Under the pieces are notes generated by a model. The model saw only the letters and a list, made by a program, of their open reading frames with translations. It ran no database searches and had not been told where the DNA came from. A stretch of 64,000 bases of DNA from Pokkaliibacter sp. MBI-7 (GTDB lineage: Bacteria > Pseudomonadota > Gammaproteobacteria > Pseudomonadales > Balneatricaceae), in contig NZ_JARVTG010000001.1 of assembly GCF_029846635.1 (NCBI RefSeq), forward strand, positions 2,795,001-2,859,000, written 5' to 3'. Position numbers and translations under genes: made by a program. Positions 43,233 to 51,380 of the stretch are shown in pieces (the first letter of the stretch is position 1; every line of letters begins with the position of its first letter).

Positions 43233-43877
43233 ATGTCACTCAGCCCCCGTACCCGCCTGCGGCGCCTGCCCAAGCGTTCTGTTGAAGAGCGTGAGCAGGC
43301 CTACGCCATTATCGACGAATGTCTGATCTGCCACGTGGCCGGTTTCAATGGTGAGCACGCCACGGTGCTGCCGACGGCACACTGGCGCATGGGGGATTAC
43401 GTCTATCTGCACGGCCATGGCAAAAACGGCCTGCTGCGACAGCTGCTGGACGGGCAGGACGCCAGTCTGTGCTTCACCCTGATCGACGGTCTGGTGCTGG
43501 CCAAGTCAGCCTTTCACCATTCGATGAACTATCGCTCGGTGGTGATGTTCGGCAAGGCTGAAGAGGTAACCGGCGCGCACAAGGCGGAAAGCATGGATGC
43601 CTTTGTCGACAAGGTTTCCCCCGGCCGGGCCGCCCAGGCCCGCCCCGGGAACGACATTGAGCTGAAGGCGACGCTGGTGCTGCGTATTCCGATCAGCGAC
43701 TGGTCGTGCAAAGTGCGGGTCGGCCCTTCGTCGGACGATGCAGAAGATCTGCCGTTGCCGGTGTGGAGCGGGGTGATTCCGCTGTCACTGCAGGCCGGTG
43801 CGCCGTTACCTGATTATGCCGATGGTCCGCTGCCGGTACTGCCAGCCGGAATCACTGTTACGAAGGAGGGTGCATGA
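43233..43877 (+). CDS. Pyridoxamine 5'-phosphate oxidase-family FMN-binding protein
   Basis: 214 residues of the split-barrel PNPOx-like family (not true PdxH). The N-terminal LRRLPKRSVEEREQAYAIIDE leads to CHVAG, then LPTAHWRMGDYVYLHGHGKNG and MNYRSVVMFGKAEEV, the FMN-site strands. The reaction is not known. ATG 43233 after CAGGAGA is the start. It is first in a group with a GNAT (4-bp overlap), a PaiB-like protein and probably an EamA transporter, divergent from mocR. MocR-linked groups of this kind recur in Proteobacteria. Confidence 0.8.
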   Translation: MSLSPRTRLRRLPKRSVEEREQAYAIIDECLICHVAGFNGEHATVLPTAHWRMGDYVYLHGHGKNGLLRQLLDGQDASLCFTLIDGLVLAKSAFHHSMNYRSVVMFGKAEEVTGAHKAESMDAFVDKVSPGRAAQARPGNDIELKATLVLRIPISDWSCKVRVGPSSDDAEDLPLPVWSGVIPLSLQAGAPLPDYADGPLPVLPAGITVTKEGA

Positions 43878-44320
43878 TGAGCTTTACCGTTACCCTGTGG
43901 CAGCCCGAAGCGGCTGATGAGCCGCGGCTGGCCGCGCTGTTTAACGTCTTTCAGGTGCTGCGTCCGCATCTGGATCTGCATGAATTCAGCCAGCGTGTCT
44001 GTCGTCAGGCGGCTGAAGGCTATCGCATCGCCTATATTGAGGAAGGCGGACAGGTACTGGCGGTTGCCGGGTTCCGGGTCGTGCACTTTCTGGCCTGGGG
44101 CCGGGTGCTCTATCTGGATGATCTGGTCACCGACCCGGGCCAGAAGCGCCGTGGTCTGGCAGGTGCGCTGCTGGACTGGCTGAAGCAACATGCGGCGGCA
44201 GAGGGCTGCACCGAGCTGCATCTCGACAGCGGCTACCAGCGCCACGATGCCCATCGTCTGTATCTGAATCAGGGCATGGTGATGAACTGTCATCACTTTG
44301 CTGTGCCGGTCAAAGCCTGA
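43874..44320 (+). CDS. GNAT-family N-acetyltransferase
   Basis: 148 residues. The acetyl-CoA-binding loop is DPGQKRRGLAGALLDWLKQ (about 92-110), after LYLDDLVTD, and the end has HRLYLNQGMVM. The start overlaps the stop of the flavoprotein gene (ATGA). It probably acetylates a small molecule or protein amine; the target is unknown. Part of the MocR-linked group. Confidence 0.85.
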   Translation: MMSFTVTLWQPEAADEPRLAALFNVFQVLRPHLDLHEFSQRVCRQAAEGYRIAYIEEGGQVLAVAGFRVVHFLAWGRVLYLDDLVTDPGQKRRGLAGALLDWLKQHAAAEGCTELHLDSGYQRHDAHRLYLNQGMVMNCHHFAVPVKA

Positions 44321-44357
44321 CCGGTCGTTAACGATCCTGCGAGCCACAGAGACTGCC

Positions 44358-44993
44358 ATGTACCTACCCAAGCATTTTGACCAGTCCGACCCCCAGCCAC
44401 TGCAGCAGGTCATGCAGGATTTCCCGCTGGCGACCCTGATCACCCTTGGTCCGCAGGGCTTGCTGGCCAACCCGCTGCCGTTGTTGTGGCTGCCTGCCGA
44501 AGAGGGGGGCGGGCGTCTGCAGGGGCATGTGGCGCGGGCTAACCCGCTGTGGCAGGACAGTGATCTGAGCGTCGAGGCGCTGGCGGTGTTCAGTGCCGGT
44601 GATGCTTACATCTCACCCAACTGGTACCCCGGCAAGCTGCAGCATGGCAAAGCCGTGCCGACCTGGAACTATGTGACGGTACAGGCCCGCGGCCCGCTGC
44701 GCATCATCGATGATCGTGACTGGCTGCGGGATCTGGTTGGCCGTCTGACAGATCAGCATGAGCAGGGGCGGCAGACACCCTGGCAGGTCAGTGATGCCCC
44801 GGCGGACTATATTGATGCCATGCTCAGGGCCATCGTCGGTATCGAGATTGAGGTGCGCGAGCTGACCGGCAAGTGGAAAGTCAGCCAGAATCAGCAGGCT
44901 GCCAACCGTCAGGGCGTGATTGATGCTCTGCAGCAGCAGGGCGATGCGGGTAGCATGTACATGGCGGAGCAGGTGCAGGCGGCCAGCGCCTGA
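44358..44993 (+). CDS. PaiB-like FMN-binding protein
   Basis: 211 residues of the FMN-binding negative regulator family (B. subtilis PaiB). Seen are MYLPKHF at the start, ATLITLGPQGLLANPLPLL, HVARANPLW, YISPNWYPGKLQHGKAVPTWNY and VRELTGKWKVSQNQ, the last being the signature of the family. The family name reflects a reported repressor role in Bacillus; a flavin-linked oxidoreductase function is equally possible. It lies 37 bp after the GNAT gene. Confidence 0.87.
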   Translation: MYLPKHFDQSDPQPLQQVMQDFPLATLITLGPQGLLANPLPLLWLPAEEGGGRLQGHVARANPLWQDSDLSVEALAVFSAGDAYISPNWYPGKLQHGKAVPTWNYVTVQARGPLRIIDDRDWLRDLVGRLTDQHEQGRQTPWQVSDAPADYIDAMLRAIVGIEIEVRELTGKWKVSQNQQAANRQGVIDALQQQGDAGSMYMAEQVQAASA

Positions 44994-45178
44994 CCCCGTT
45001 CGCGGCGTACCATCAGCGCTCTGCCTGCGGCAGGTCGGCAGTCGCAACGGTAGATTGCATGCAAAATGGTCGACTTGGCTGCGGCTGGCAGGTTTAATAG
45101 CGCCGGTTTTGCCCGGCCCGCTGGTCGCGACAAACCAGATAATCACCCTCATGCCCGCCCAATCTGCACGAGTTCGCC

Positions 45179-46090
45179 ATGGCCACGCCGATTCCTCCCG
45201 CCATTCGTCAGCCCCTTGATCGCACCGCCGTCAGTGTCATGGTGGTGCTCTGCACCATCTGGGCTTCCCAGACCATCATGATCAAGCTGGCCTCACCGGA
45301 TATGGGCAATGTGGCGCAGGTGGGGATTCGCTCCGTCGGTGCCACCCTGCTGCTGTGGTGCTATGCACTGTGGTCAGGTGACCGGCTGTGGCAGAAGGAT
45401 GGCAGCCTGCGCCCCGGTCTGCTGGCGGGCTTTCTGTTTGCCATGGAGTTTGTCTGCGTCACCTTTGGCCTGATGCTGACCTCCGCCACCCATGTGGCGG
45501 TGTTTCTCTATACGGCACCCTTATTCTCCGCACTGGGGCTGCATTTTCTGGTGCCCGGTGAGCAGCTCAGCCGTCGTCAGTGGGTGGGCATGGGGCTGGC
45601 GTTCGCCGGTCTGGCGCTGGCCATGTCCGATGGCTTTCTGGCCCAGCAGGGCATTGACTGGCGGATGTTTGCCGGGGATCTGATCGGGCTGGCGGGTGGT
45701 GCGTTCTGGGGAGTCACTACGGTGGCGATCCGCGCCTCTGCCCTGTCGGAGGTGTCGCCGGTGAAGACGCTGATGTACGAGCTGGGGTTCACCGGTGTCC
45801 TGCTGACACCCATGGCCTGGCTGCTGGGCGAGTTCGACAGCTTCCACTTCACCCTGACTTCCAGCCTCAGTCTGGCCTATCAGACCACCATCCTGTGTTC
45901 GGCCAGCTATCTGGGCTGGCTGATCCTGCTGCGACGTTATCTGGCCACGCGGCTGGCGGTGTTCTCGTTTCTCACGCCGATCATCGCGGCGGTATTCGGC
46001 TGGCTGATTCTGGGCGATGCCATTTCCCATTCCTTTATCGGCGGCGGGGTGCTGGTGATGCTGGGTATCATGGTGGTGAACCGGCGTTAG
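45179..46090 (+). CDS. EamA/DMT-family transporter
   Basis: 303 residues with ten predicted helices and two EamA repeats (about 20-150 and 165-300). RPLDRTAVSVMVVLCTIWASQTIMIK starts the first repeat, and a late ILLRRYLATRLAVFSFLTPIIAAVFGW belongs to the second. It probably exports a small metabolite, such as an amino acid or a vitamer. It lies 185 bp after the PaiB-like gene, so it may or may not belong to the MocR-linked group. Its 3' end overlaps the remnant toxin gene on the other strand by 3 bp. Confidence 0.87.
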   Translation: MATPIPPAIRQPLDRTAVSVMVVLCTIWASQTIMIKLASPDMGNVAQVGIRSVGATLLLWCYALWSGDRLWQKDGSLRPGLLAGFLFAMEFVCVTFGLMLTSATHVAVFLYTAPLFSALGLHFLVPGEQLSRRQWVGMGLAFAGLALAMSDGFLAQQGIDWRMFAGDLIGLAGGAFWGVTTVAIRASALSEVSPVKTLMYELGFTGVLLTPMAWLLGEFDSFHFTLTSSLSLAYQTTILCSASYLGWLILLRRYLATRLAVFSFLTPIIAAVFGWLILGDAISHSFIGGGVLVMLGIMVVNRR

Positions 46091-46380
46091 TGTGGCTGCA
46101 GGCCGTCTTTGAGGTGCAGATAAACCTCATCCTGATCACGCTTGCCGGCCGCCAGAGCCAAAGCCACGCTGTCATTGCCTGTCACCTTTCAGGCCAGACG
46201 ATAGCCTGCAGCACGTAATCTGATCGTGCAGGCGTTGTCATAGCCACATAACCGGGCGGCTGGCGCATGGGGAGTTTCCAGCCGCTCTACGCGCTTTTTC
46301 TTGAGCTGACTTTTGATGGCAGGGGCCAGTTTCTCCCATTCCCTGAGCACTTCTGGCAGCAGTGTGAGCTTACAGGTCAT
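46087..46380 (-). pseudogene. Degenerate RelE-type toxin, in-frame stop
   Basis: The first 63 codons read as a RelE toxin (EVLREWEKLAPAIKSQLKKK, then a late CTIRLRAAGYRLA). A TGA at 46189-46191 interrupts it where the family has RLVY. The same frame continues without shift for 33 codons (VTGNDSVALALAAGKRDQDEVY) to TAA at 46087-46089, which matches the usual RelE C-terminus (xVxGKRxxxxVY). This is a full-length toxin gene killed by a nonsense change at that point. It overlaps the broken antitoxin gene upstream by 11 bp. Confidence 0.8.
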
Positions 46381-46622
46381 CCCGACTGATCTCGATGGCT
46401 TGCTCCCTCATTATTGTCCGGCGCGCTTCTACTCCCTTTCCCAGCTCATGATCATCAATCCTCTCCAGCAGCCATTCGCAGCTTTTGCCGGAATCAGACA
46501 GGCCACTGGTTTGTTGTGGTTGAGGATGGCAATAGGGGCTCCACCAGACTGCCTTCAGCAGTGCAGATGGCTTTTTTCAACCCGGAGATCCTGACTGAAT
46601 AATCAGCAAGAGCCTGATACAT
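46370..46622 (-). pseudogene. Degenerate Phd/RelB-type antitoxin, two frameshifts
   Basis: Three frames of one antitoxin are seen in order. From ATG 46622: MYQALADYSVRISGLKKAI. After a shift: GGAPIAILNHNKPVACLIPAK. After a second shift: EWLLERIDDHELGKGVEARR, to IEISRDDL and TAA at 46370-46372. The pieces match the order of the RelB/StbD-like antitoxin family. With the broken toxin downstream this is a dead type II toxin-antitoxin module. Confidence 0.75.
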
Positions 46623-46670
46623 GGCAGACGTCCGAATATGACCAAAACGCCTGCCGGGCTCAGCCACGTG

Positions 46671-47219
46671 TCAGATGGAACCGACAGCGCCGTGATGCCG
46701 CACAAGCTCATCCCATTCCTGCCAGAAGCGCAGCCATAAAGACGCCTCATCATGGTCCAGCGGCTCCTTGTCCGGGCTGTCCAGATAATACTGCCGTATC
46801 TGGGCGGCCAGGGTCAGGACGGCGTTGTGCCAGTCGGCACGGGCGATGACGATCTGCTGATCGGCGATGGTCAGCTCAATCTGCGCATCGGCCAGATGCC
46901 TGATCCATATTTCCACGCCGCCACCGCAGCCCTGTATTTCAATGCACGGCTGGTCGGCAAAGCTCAGCAGATCGAAGCCGCAACAGGGAATCAGCGCGTT
47001 ATAGGGTGCCAGCGGTTGCTGACGGCTGTGATCCCGCCCGAGACTGCGCAGCAGGTGCAGGCCTGCGGCACTAAGGGTCCAGGCACCCTGTGACGGGTGC
47101 AGCAAGGTGATGTTTCCGACTTGCAGACGCAGTGTGCCGTGCAGGCAGTAATCGCTGCTGGCGTCGCCCATCCAGTGCAGATCAGAGGCCTGTAACAGCA
47201 GGGGGGTGGGGCTGGTCAT
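46671..47219 (-). CDS. Protein of unknown function
   Basis: 182 residues. No family is recognised and no signal peptide or membrane segment is seen. The N-terminal LLLQASDLHWMGDASSDYCLHG and a C-terminal tryptophan-rich LWLRFWQEWDELVRHHG are distinctive. Seven cysteines are absent from any spaced motif. The protein resembles small cytoplasmic immunity-like proteins in composition only. It is 95 bp downstream of amn in the same direction and may be co-transcribed. Confidence 0.55.
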   Translation of the reverse strand: MTSPTPLLLQASDLHWMGDASSDYCLHGTLRLQVGNITLLHPSQGAWTLSAAGLHLLRSLGRDHSRQQPLAPYNALIPCCGFDLLSFADQPCIEIQGCGGGVEIWIRHLADAQIELTIADQQIVIARADWHNAVLTLAAQIRQYYLDSPDKEPLDHDEASLWLRFWQEWDELVRHHGAVGSI

Positions 47220-47313
47220 AGTGCTTGCCTGTCCGTGGTGAGATGAAGATCACTGCAGGGCTCTGCGGTGATGGCACCATAAAGCCCTGACAGCGTGTTC
47301 ACGATCCGGCTGT

Positions 47314-48801
47314 TTACTGGAACGCCGTCTCGACAAAGCTGCGCAGTTTGCGGGAGTGCAGCCGTTCCGGCGGCATGGCGCGCAGTTTCTCCATGGCCAG
47401 CATGCCGATTTCCAGATGCTGGCTGACCTGACGACGATAGAAGTCGCTGGCCATCCCGGGCAGTTTCAGCTCGCCGTGCAGTGGCTTGTCAGATACGCAC
47501 AGCAGCGTGCCGTAAGGCACACGGAAGCGGAAGCCATTGGCGGCAATGGTGGCTGACTCCATGTCCAGTGCGATGGCGCGTGACTGGGAGAAGCGCTCCA
47601 CCGGCTCACGGTGATCACGCAGTTCCCAGTTACGGTTATCGATGGTGGCGACGGTGCCGGTGCGCATGATCTTTTTCAGATCCCAGCCATCCAGCCCGGT
47701 GATGTCTTCCACCGCCTGCTCCAGCGCTACCTGCACTTCCGCCAGTGGCGGGATCGGCACCCAGGTCGGCAGGTCGGCATCCAGTACGTGATCTTCGCGC
47801 ACATAACCGTGGGCCAGCACGTAGTCGCCCAGCTTCTGAGTATTACGCAGACCGGCGCAGTGGCCGAGCATCAGCCAGGCGTGAGGGCGCAGCACAGCAA
47901 TGTGGTCAGTGATGGTTTTGGCGTTGGACGGGCCGACACCGATATTGACCAGCGTAATGCCGGAGTTGTCCTTGCGCACCAGATGGTAGGCCGGCATCTG
48001 GGGCTGACGGGCGGGGGCGCTGCCCTCGCTGGGGGTGCTGTCGCCGGAGCGGGTAATCAGATTGCCCGGTTCGATAAACGCCTCATAGTCGCTGTTGCCA
48101 TCGGCCATCATCTGTCGCGCCTTGGCTGCAAACTCATCGACATAGAAGGCGTAGTTGGTGAACAGCACGTAGTTCTGGAAGTGCTGTGGGCGGGTGGCGG
48201 TGTAGTGCTGCAGGCGGTACAGCGAGTAGTCCACCCGCGGGCCGGTAAAGGGGGCCAGCGGCATCGGTGCACCGGGGTGCAGCTCTATCGTGCCGTTGAC
48301 GATGGCATCGTCCATGATGGCCAGATCAGGCACGTCAAAGATGTCACGCAGGGCCTTGGGCAGGTTTTCCACCGCTTCGCCGTCCACGTAGGCGGTCTCA
48401 TCAAAAGCGAAATGCAGCGCGATGGGCACATCGCTTTCACCGATTTCCACTTCAGTGTCGTGGTTGTGAATCAGCAGGGACAGCTGTTCCTTCAGATAGC
48501 TGCGGTACAGCGACGGGCGGGAGATGGTGCTGGTATAAATGCCGGGGCCGGGGACGTAACCGTAGGCCAGACGGGAGTCGATGGCAGTGTGGCTGGTGCT
48601 GACGAAGCGGATCATGGGATAGCAGGCGCGCAGCCGGCCATCAGGTATCTGGCCGCTGACGACTGCGTCAAAGCGCTGGCGCAGCCAGGCGGTGTTGCGG
48701 TCGTAGATCTGTTCCAGACGGGCAACGGCGCTGGCGGCATCCCGGAAGGACTCAAAGCCGATGGGATCGGGGCTTTCGATGCTGGGGAAGATGTCTGCCA
48801 T
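47314..48801 (-). CDS. amn: AMP nucleosidase
   Basis: 495 residues, close to E. coli Amn (484). The N-terminal AMN_N domain (about 20-170; SRPSLYRSYLKEQLSLLI) is followed by the nucleoside phosphorylase-like domain (about 270-480) with VNIGVGPSNAKTITDH, LGHCAGLR and IALDMESATIAANGFRF. It splits AMP to adenine and ribose 5-phosphate, adjusting adenylate pools. The start ATG 48801 is the only one fitting the family MADIFPS-type N-terminus. Confidence 0.93.
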   Translation of the reverse strand: MADIFPSIESPDPIGFESFRDAASAVARLEQIYDRNTAWLRQRFDAVVSGQIPDGRLRACYPMIRFVSTSHTAIDSRLAYGYVPGPGIYTSTISRPSLYRSYLKEQLSLLIHNHDTEVEIGESDVPIALHFAFDETAYVDGEAVENLPKALRDIFDVPDLAIMDDAIVNGTIELHPGAPMPLAPFTGPRVDYSLYRLQHYTATRPQHFQNYVLFTNYAFYVDEFAAKARQMMADGNSDYEAFIEPGNLITRSGDSTPSEGSAPARQPQMPAYHLVRKDNSGITLVNIGVGPSNAKTITDHIAVLRPHAWLMLGHCAGLRNTQKLGDYVLAHGYVREDHVLDADLPTWVPIPPLAEVQVALEQAVEDITGLDGWDLKKIMRTGTVATIDNRNWELRDHREPVERFSQSRAIALDMESATIAANGFRFRVPYGTLLCVSDKPLHGELKLPGMASDFYRRQVSQHLEIGMLAMEKLRAMPPERLHSRKLRSFVETAFQ

Positions 48802-48959
48802 GTTCGTTCCTTGGCTATGCGGGTGATACGTCGCAGCATACAGACGCGGTGGCGCGCCCGTTCTGCTGTCGCTGACCTCAGTGTGGCCTGTGGCGAGTGA
48901 TTTGGCTATGGTGAGGCAGGATTATGACAGCGCACCGGACGGTGCCGAGGAAAACCACC

Positions 48960-49412
48960 ATGTTACAGGTAGAGCTGGCGACGGCTCAGGACATTCCCGC
49001 GATGTGCGCATTGCTGACCCAGCTGTTCAGTCAGGAGGCCGAGTTTCAGCCCGACTGGCAGGCGCAGAGCCGTGGACTGCAGCGGATTATCGATGACCCC
49101 GGCTGCGGGCTGATACTGGTGCTGCGCCAGATGCAGACGGCGCAGGTGGTCGGCATGGTCAACCTGCTGTTCACCGTCAGTACCGCGCTGGGTGAGCGGG
49201 TAGCCCTGCTGGAAGACATGATCATCGATCAGCATCATCGCCAGTCCGGGGCGGGTGCGCAGTTGCTGCAGGCCGGCATTGAACGGGCGCGGGAGCAGGG
49301 CTGCCGGCGGATCACCCTGCTGACCGATGAAGACAACCTCCGGGCGCAACAGTTCTACGGTCGTCAGGGCTTTACCGTCTCCACCATGAAGCCGATGCGG
49401 CTGATGCTGTAG
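48960..49412 (+). CDS. GNAT-family N-acetyltransferase
   Basis: 150 residues. Seen are VALLEDMIIDQHHRQSGAGAQLL (acetyl-CoA loop, about 80-102), then ITLLTDEDNLRAQQFYGRQGF (about 118-138). It starts at ATG 48960 after GAGGAAAACC; the frame is open upstream to 48924. It is divergent from amn and 91 bp upstream of the ATPase/HNH module, without clear connection to it. Substrate unknown. Confidence 0.85.
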   Translation: MLQVELATAQDIPAMCALLTQLFSQEAEFQPDWQAQSRGLQRIIDDPGCGLILVLRQMQTAQVVGMVNLLFTVSTALGERVALLEDMIIDQHHRQSGAGAQLLQAGIERAREQGCRRITLLTDEDNLRAQQFYGRQGFTVSTMKPMRLML

Positions 49413-49503
49413 TGGCGTAGTACCGGGATGCGCGCTGTATTTGCAGGTATTCCATGCCAGAATTAAAGCCGATTTTGCTGCTTACACGACGGATCTGATC
49501 AAT

Positions 49504-50790
49504 ATGCTCAGCTATCTTCGCTTACAGTCCGTGGGGCCGATGGACTCACTGGATGCCCAGTTTGCTTCCCGTTTGAACCTGATTACGGGAGACAACGGTT
49601 TGGGCAAGAGCTTTATTCTGGATATTGCCTGGTGGGCACTGTCCCGCACCTGGATTGACCAGCCAGCCCGTCCTCAACCTAAGCTGGCGGATAAGGCCGA
49701 AATTGCCTTTGCCTTTGATGGCATCGCCAAGAAAAAAATGACCAGCAGCCGCTTTGACCGGCTCAATGAGGTGTGGAAGACGCCTGCCGGACGCCCCGCC
49801 AATCCGGGTTTGGTGCTTTATGCCACGGTCGATGGTGGCTTTGCCGTATGGGATCCGGCACGCAATTACTGGCGCAATAAAGAAAATGATGGCGAGTCGG
49901 GAGGGCGTGAGAGGCCGCCTGCCTATATCTTTTCTGCCGAGCAGGTATGGAATGGACTCAGCAGTAATGGCCGCCCGTTGTGTAATGGACTGATTGCAGA
50001 CTGGGCGGGGTGGCAGAAGGAGAAAGGCGAGCATTTCGCCCAGTTGCAACGCGCTCTGACCAAACTGTCTCCCTCTGAAGAGGAGCAGCTGCAGCCAGGC
50101 GAGTTGACGCGCATCAGCCTGGATGATGCGCGTGATATGCCGACGCTGCGTATGCCTTATGGCCAGGACGTGCCGGTACTTTTTGCTTCAGCTGGGATGA
50201 AGCGGATGCTGGCGCTGGCGTATTTGCTGGTCTGGAGCTGGCAGGAGCATCTGCGGGCCACCACGCTGATTGGTCAGGAGCCTGCGCGACAGATTATCTT
50301 TTTGATCGATGAAATTGAGGGGCACCTGCACCCACGCTGGCAGCGTCGTGTATTTCATGCGGTGCTGGAAGTGGTACAGGCGCTCCGGCAAAGCAATGAG
50401 GTCAAGGTACAGATCCTGGCAGCGACCCACTCGCCTCTGATCCTGACCTCTCTGGAACCGTTGTTCGAAGAGTCGCGAGACAAGTTATTCGAGCTGACGC
50501 TGACAAGTACCGAGTCTACCTCCCAGGTTATTTGGCAACAGGTGCCCTGGCGTAAGCATGGTGAGGTAGGAAACTGGTTGACCAGCGATGTATTTGGCTT
50601 GCAGTCGGCACGTTCACTGGAAGCTGAGCAGGTTATTAACGAAGTGGCCAGCCTGATGAGCATGCCTGAGCAGCAGGTATCCCCACAGCAAGTCAAAAAA
50701 CTGCAGCAGCAATTACAACGTGTGCTCAGCGATACGGACCCCCTGTGGTTGCGCTGGCGCTTTGCCTGTGAACAGCGGGGGTGGCTGTGA
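49504..50790 (+). CDS. AAA-family ATPase, Septu PtuA-like
   Basis: 428 residues from ATG 49504. Walker A is GDNGLGKS (29-36), an ABC-like SAGMKRMLALAYLLVW signature is at about 225-240, Walker B IFLIDEIEG contains D269/E270, and the switch histidine is in ATHSPLIL. This is the SMC-like AAA fold of OLD/PtuA-type ATPases. It is coupled by a 4-bp overlap to an HNH nuclease gene, the pairing of the Septu anti-phage system. DNA composition is somewhat more A+T-rich than its flanks. PtuA assignment is by architecture; a homology search would settle it. Confidence 0.72.
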   Translation: MLSYLRLQSVGPMDSLDAQFASRLNLITGDNGLGKSFILDIAWWALSRTWIDQPARPQPKLADKAEIAFAFDGIAKKKMTSSRFDRLNEVWKTPAGRPANPGLVLYATVDGGFAVWDPARNYWRNKENDGESGGRERPPAYIFSAEQVWNGLSSNGRPLCNGLIADWAGWQKEKGEHFAQLQRALTKLSPSEEEQLQPGELTRISLDDARDMPTLRMPYGQDVPVLFASAGMKRMLALAYLLVWSWQEHLRATTLIGQEPARQIIFLIDEIEGHLHPRWQRRVFHAVLEVVQALRQSNEVKVQILAATHSPLILTSLEPLFEESRDKLFELTLTSTESTSQVIWQQVPWRKHGEVGNWLTSDVFGLQSARSLEAEQVINEVASLMSMPEQQVSPQQVKKLQQQLQRVLSDTDPLWLRWRFACEQRGWL

Positions 50791-51380
50791 TTCCTGTTCA
50801 GCTGGCATCCGAACCGGATGACTTCGACGCCAAGGTACGTAAACCGGGGCAGCAATGGCTTGCGGGCAAAGGCATTCCCCCTGCCAGCGTGCCGCCTAAG
50901 TTCAAGTGGAATGACTTGTGGAGTAAATGCAGTGACCAGCTACATGAACGGTACAGCGGCATTTGCGCCTTTTCCGGCTTCTATATCGAACGGGTCACGG
51001 GAGCGCGTACTGTCGAGCATTTTCAGCCCAAAAAGCACTATCCTGATCTGGCTTATGAATGGTCCAACTACCGTCTGGTTTGCTCGCTGCTGAATGGTTC
51101 GAAAGGCGACCATAGCGATGTGCTTGATCCTTGTACCTTGCCTGCCAATAGTTTCACGATTGACTTCGTTACCGGCAAGGTGGCGGCCCATGCTGCAGCG
51201 GTCAACCTGGGTACTCAGATAGAGGCTACCATCAGACGGTTAAAGCTGAATCGTGAAGAATGTTGCAAAACGCGTATTGAGTATCTGAACCTGGTAAAGG
51301 ATGGCCATATATCGGCAGACTTTCTGCAGAAGCGCAGCCCTTTTGTCTGGTATGAGGCACATCGCCAGGGCTTATTGTGA
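50787..51380 (+). CDS. HNH endonuclease, Septu PtuB-like
   Basis: 197 residues from GTG 50787, whose GTGA overlaps the ATPase stop. The HNH core is CAFSGFYIERVTGARTVEHF (60-79, catalytic H78) followed by WSNYRLVCSLLNGSKGD (92-108, N94), as in the retron/Septu PtuB family. The usual CxxC zinc pairs are altered: CAFS and CSLL keep only the first cysteine of each. The nuclease presumably degrades DNA when licensed by the ATPase. Its stop overlaps the following LysR GTG, so the reading frames are chained. Confidence 0.7.
   Translation: MIPVQLASEPDDFDAKVRKPGQQWLAGKGIPPASVPPKFKWNDLWSKCSDQLHERYSGICAFSGFYIERVTGARTVEHFQPKKHYPDLAYEWSNYRLVCSLLNGSKGDHSDVLDPCTLPANSFTIDFVTGKVAAHAAAVNLGTQIEATIRRLKLNREECCKTRIEYLNLVKDGHISADFLQKRSPFVWYEAHRQGLL

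Noticed and set aside
46189..46380. Intact 63-residue toxin
   Set aside because: It stops inside the RelE fold, and the remaining C-terminus follows in the same frame after a TGA. It is a pseudogene.
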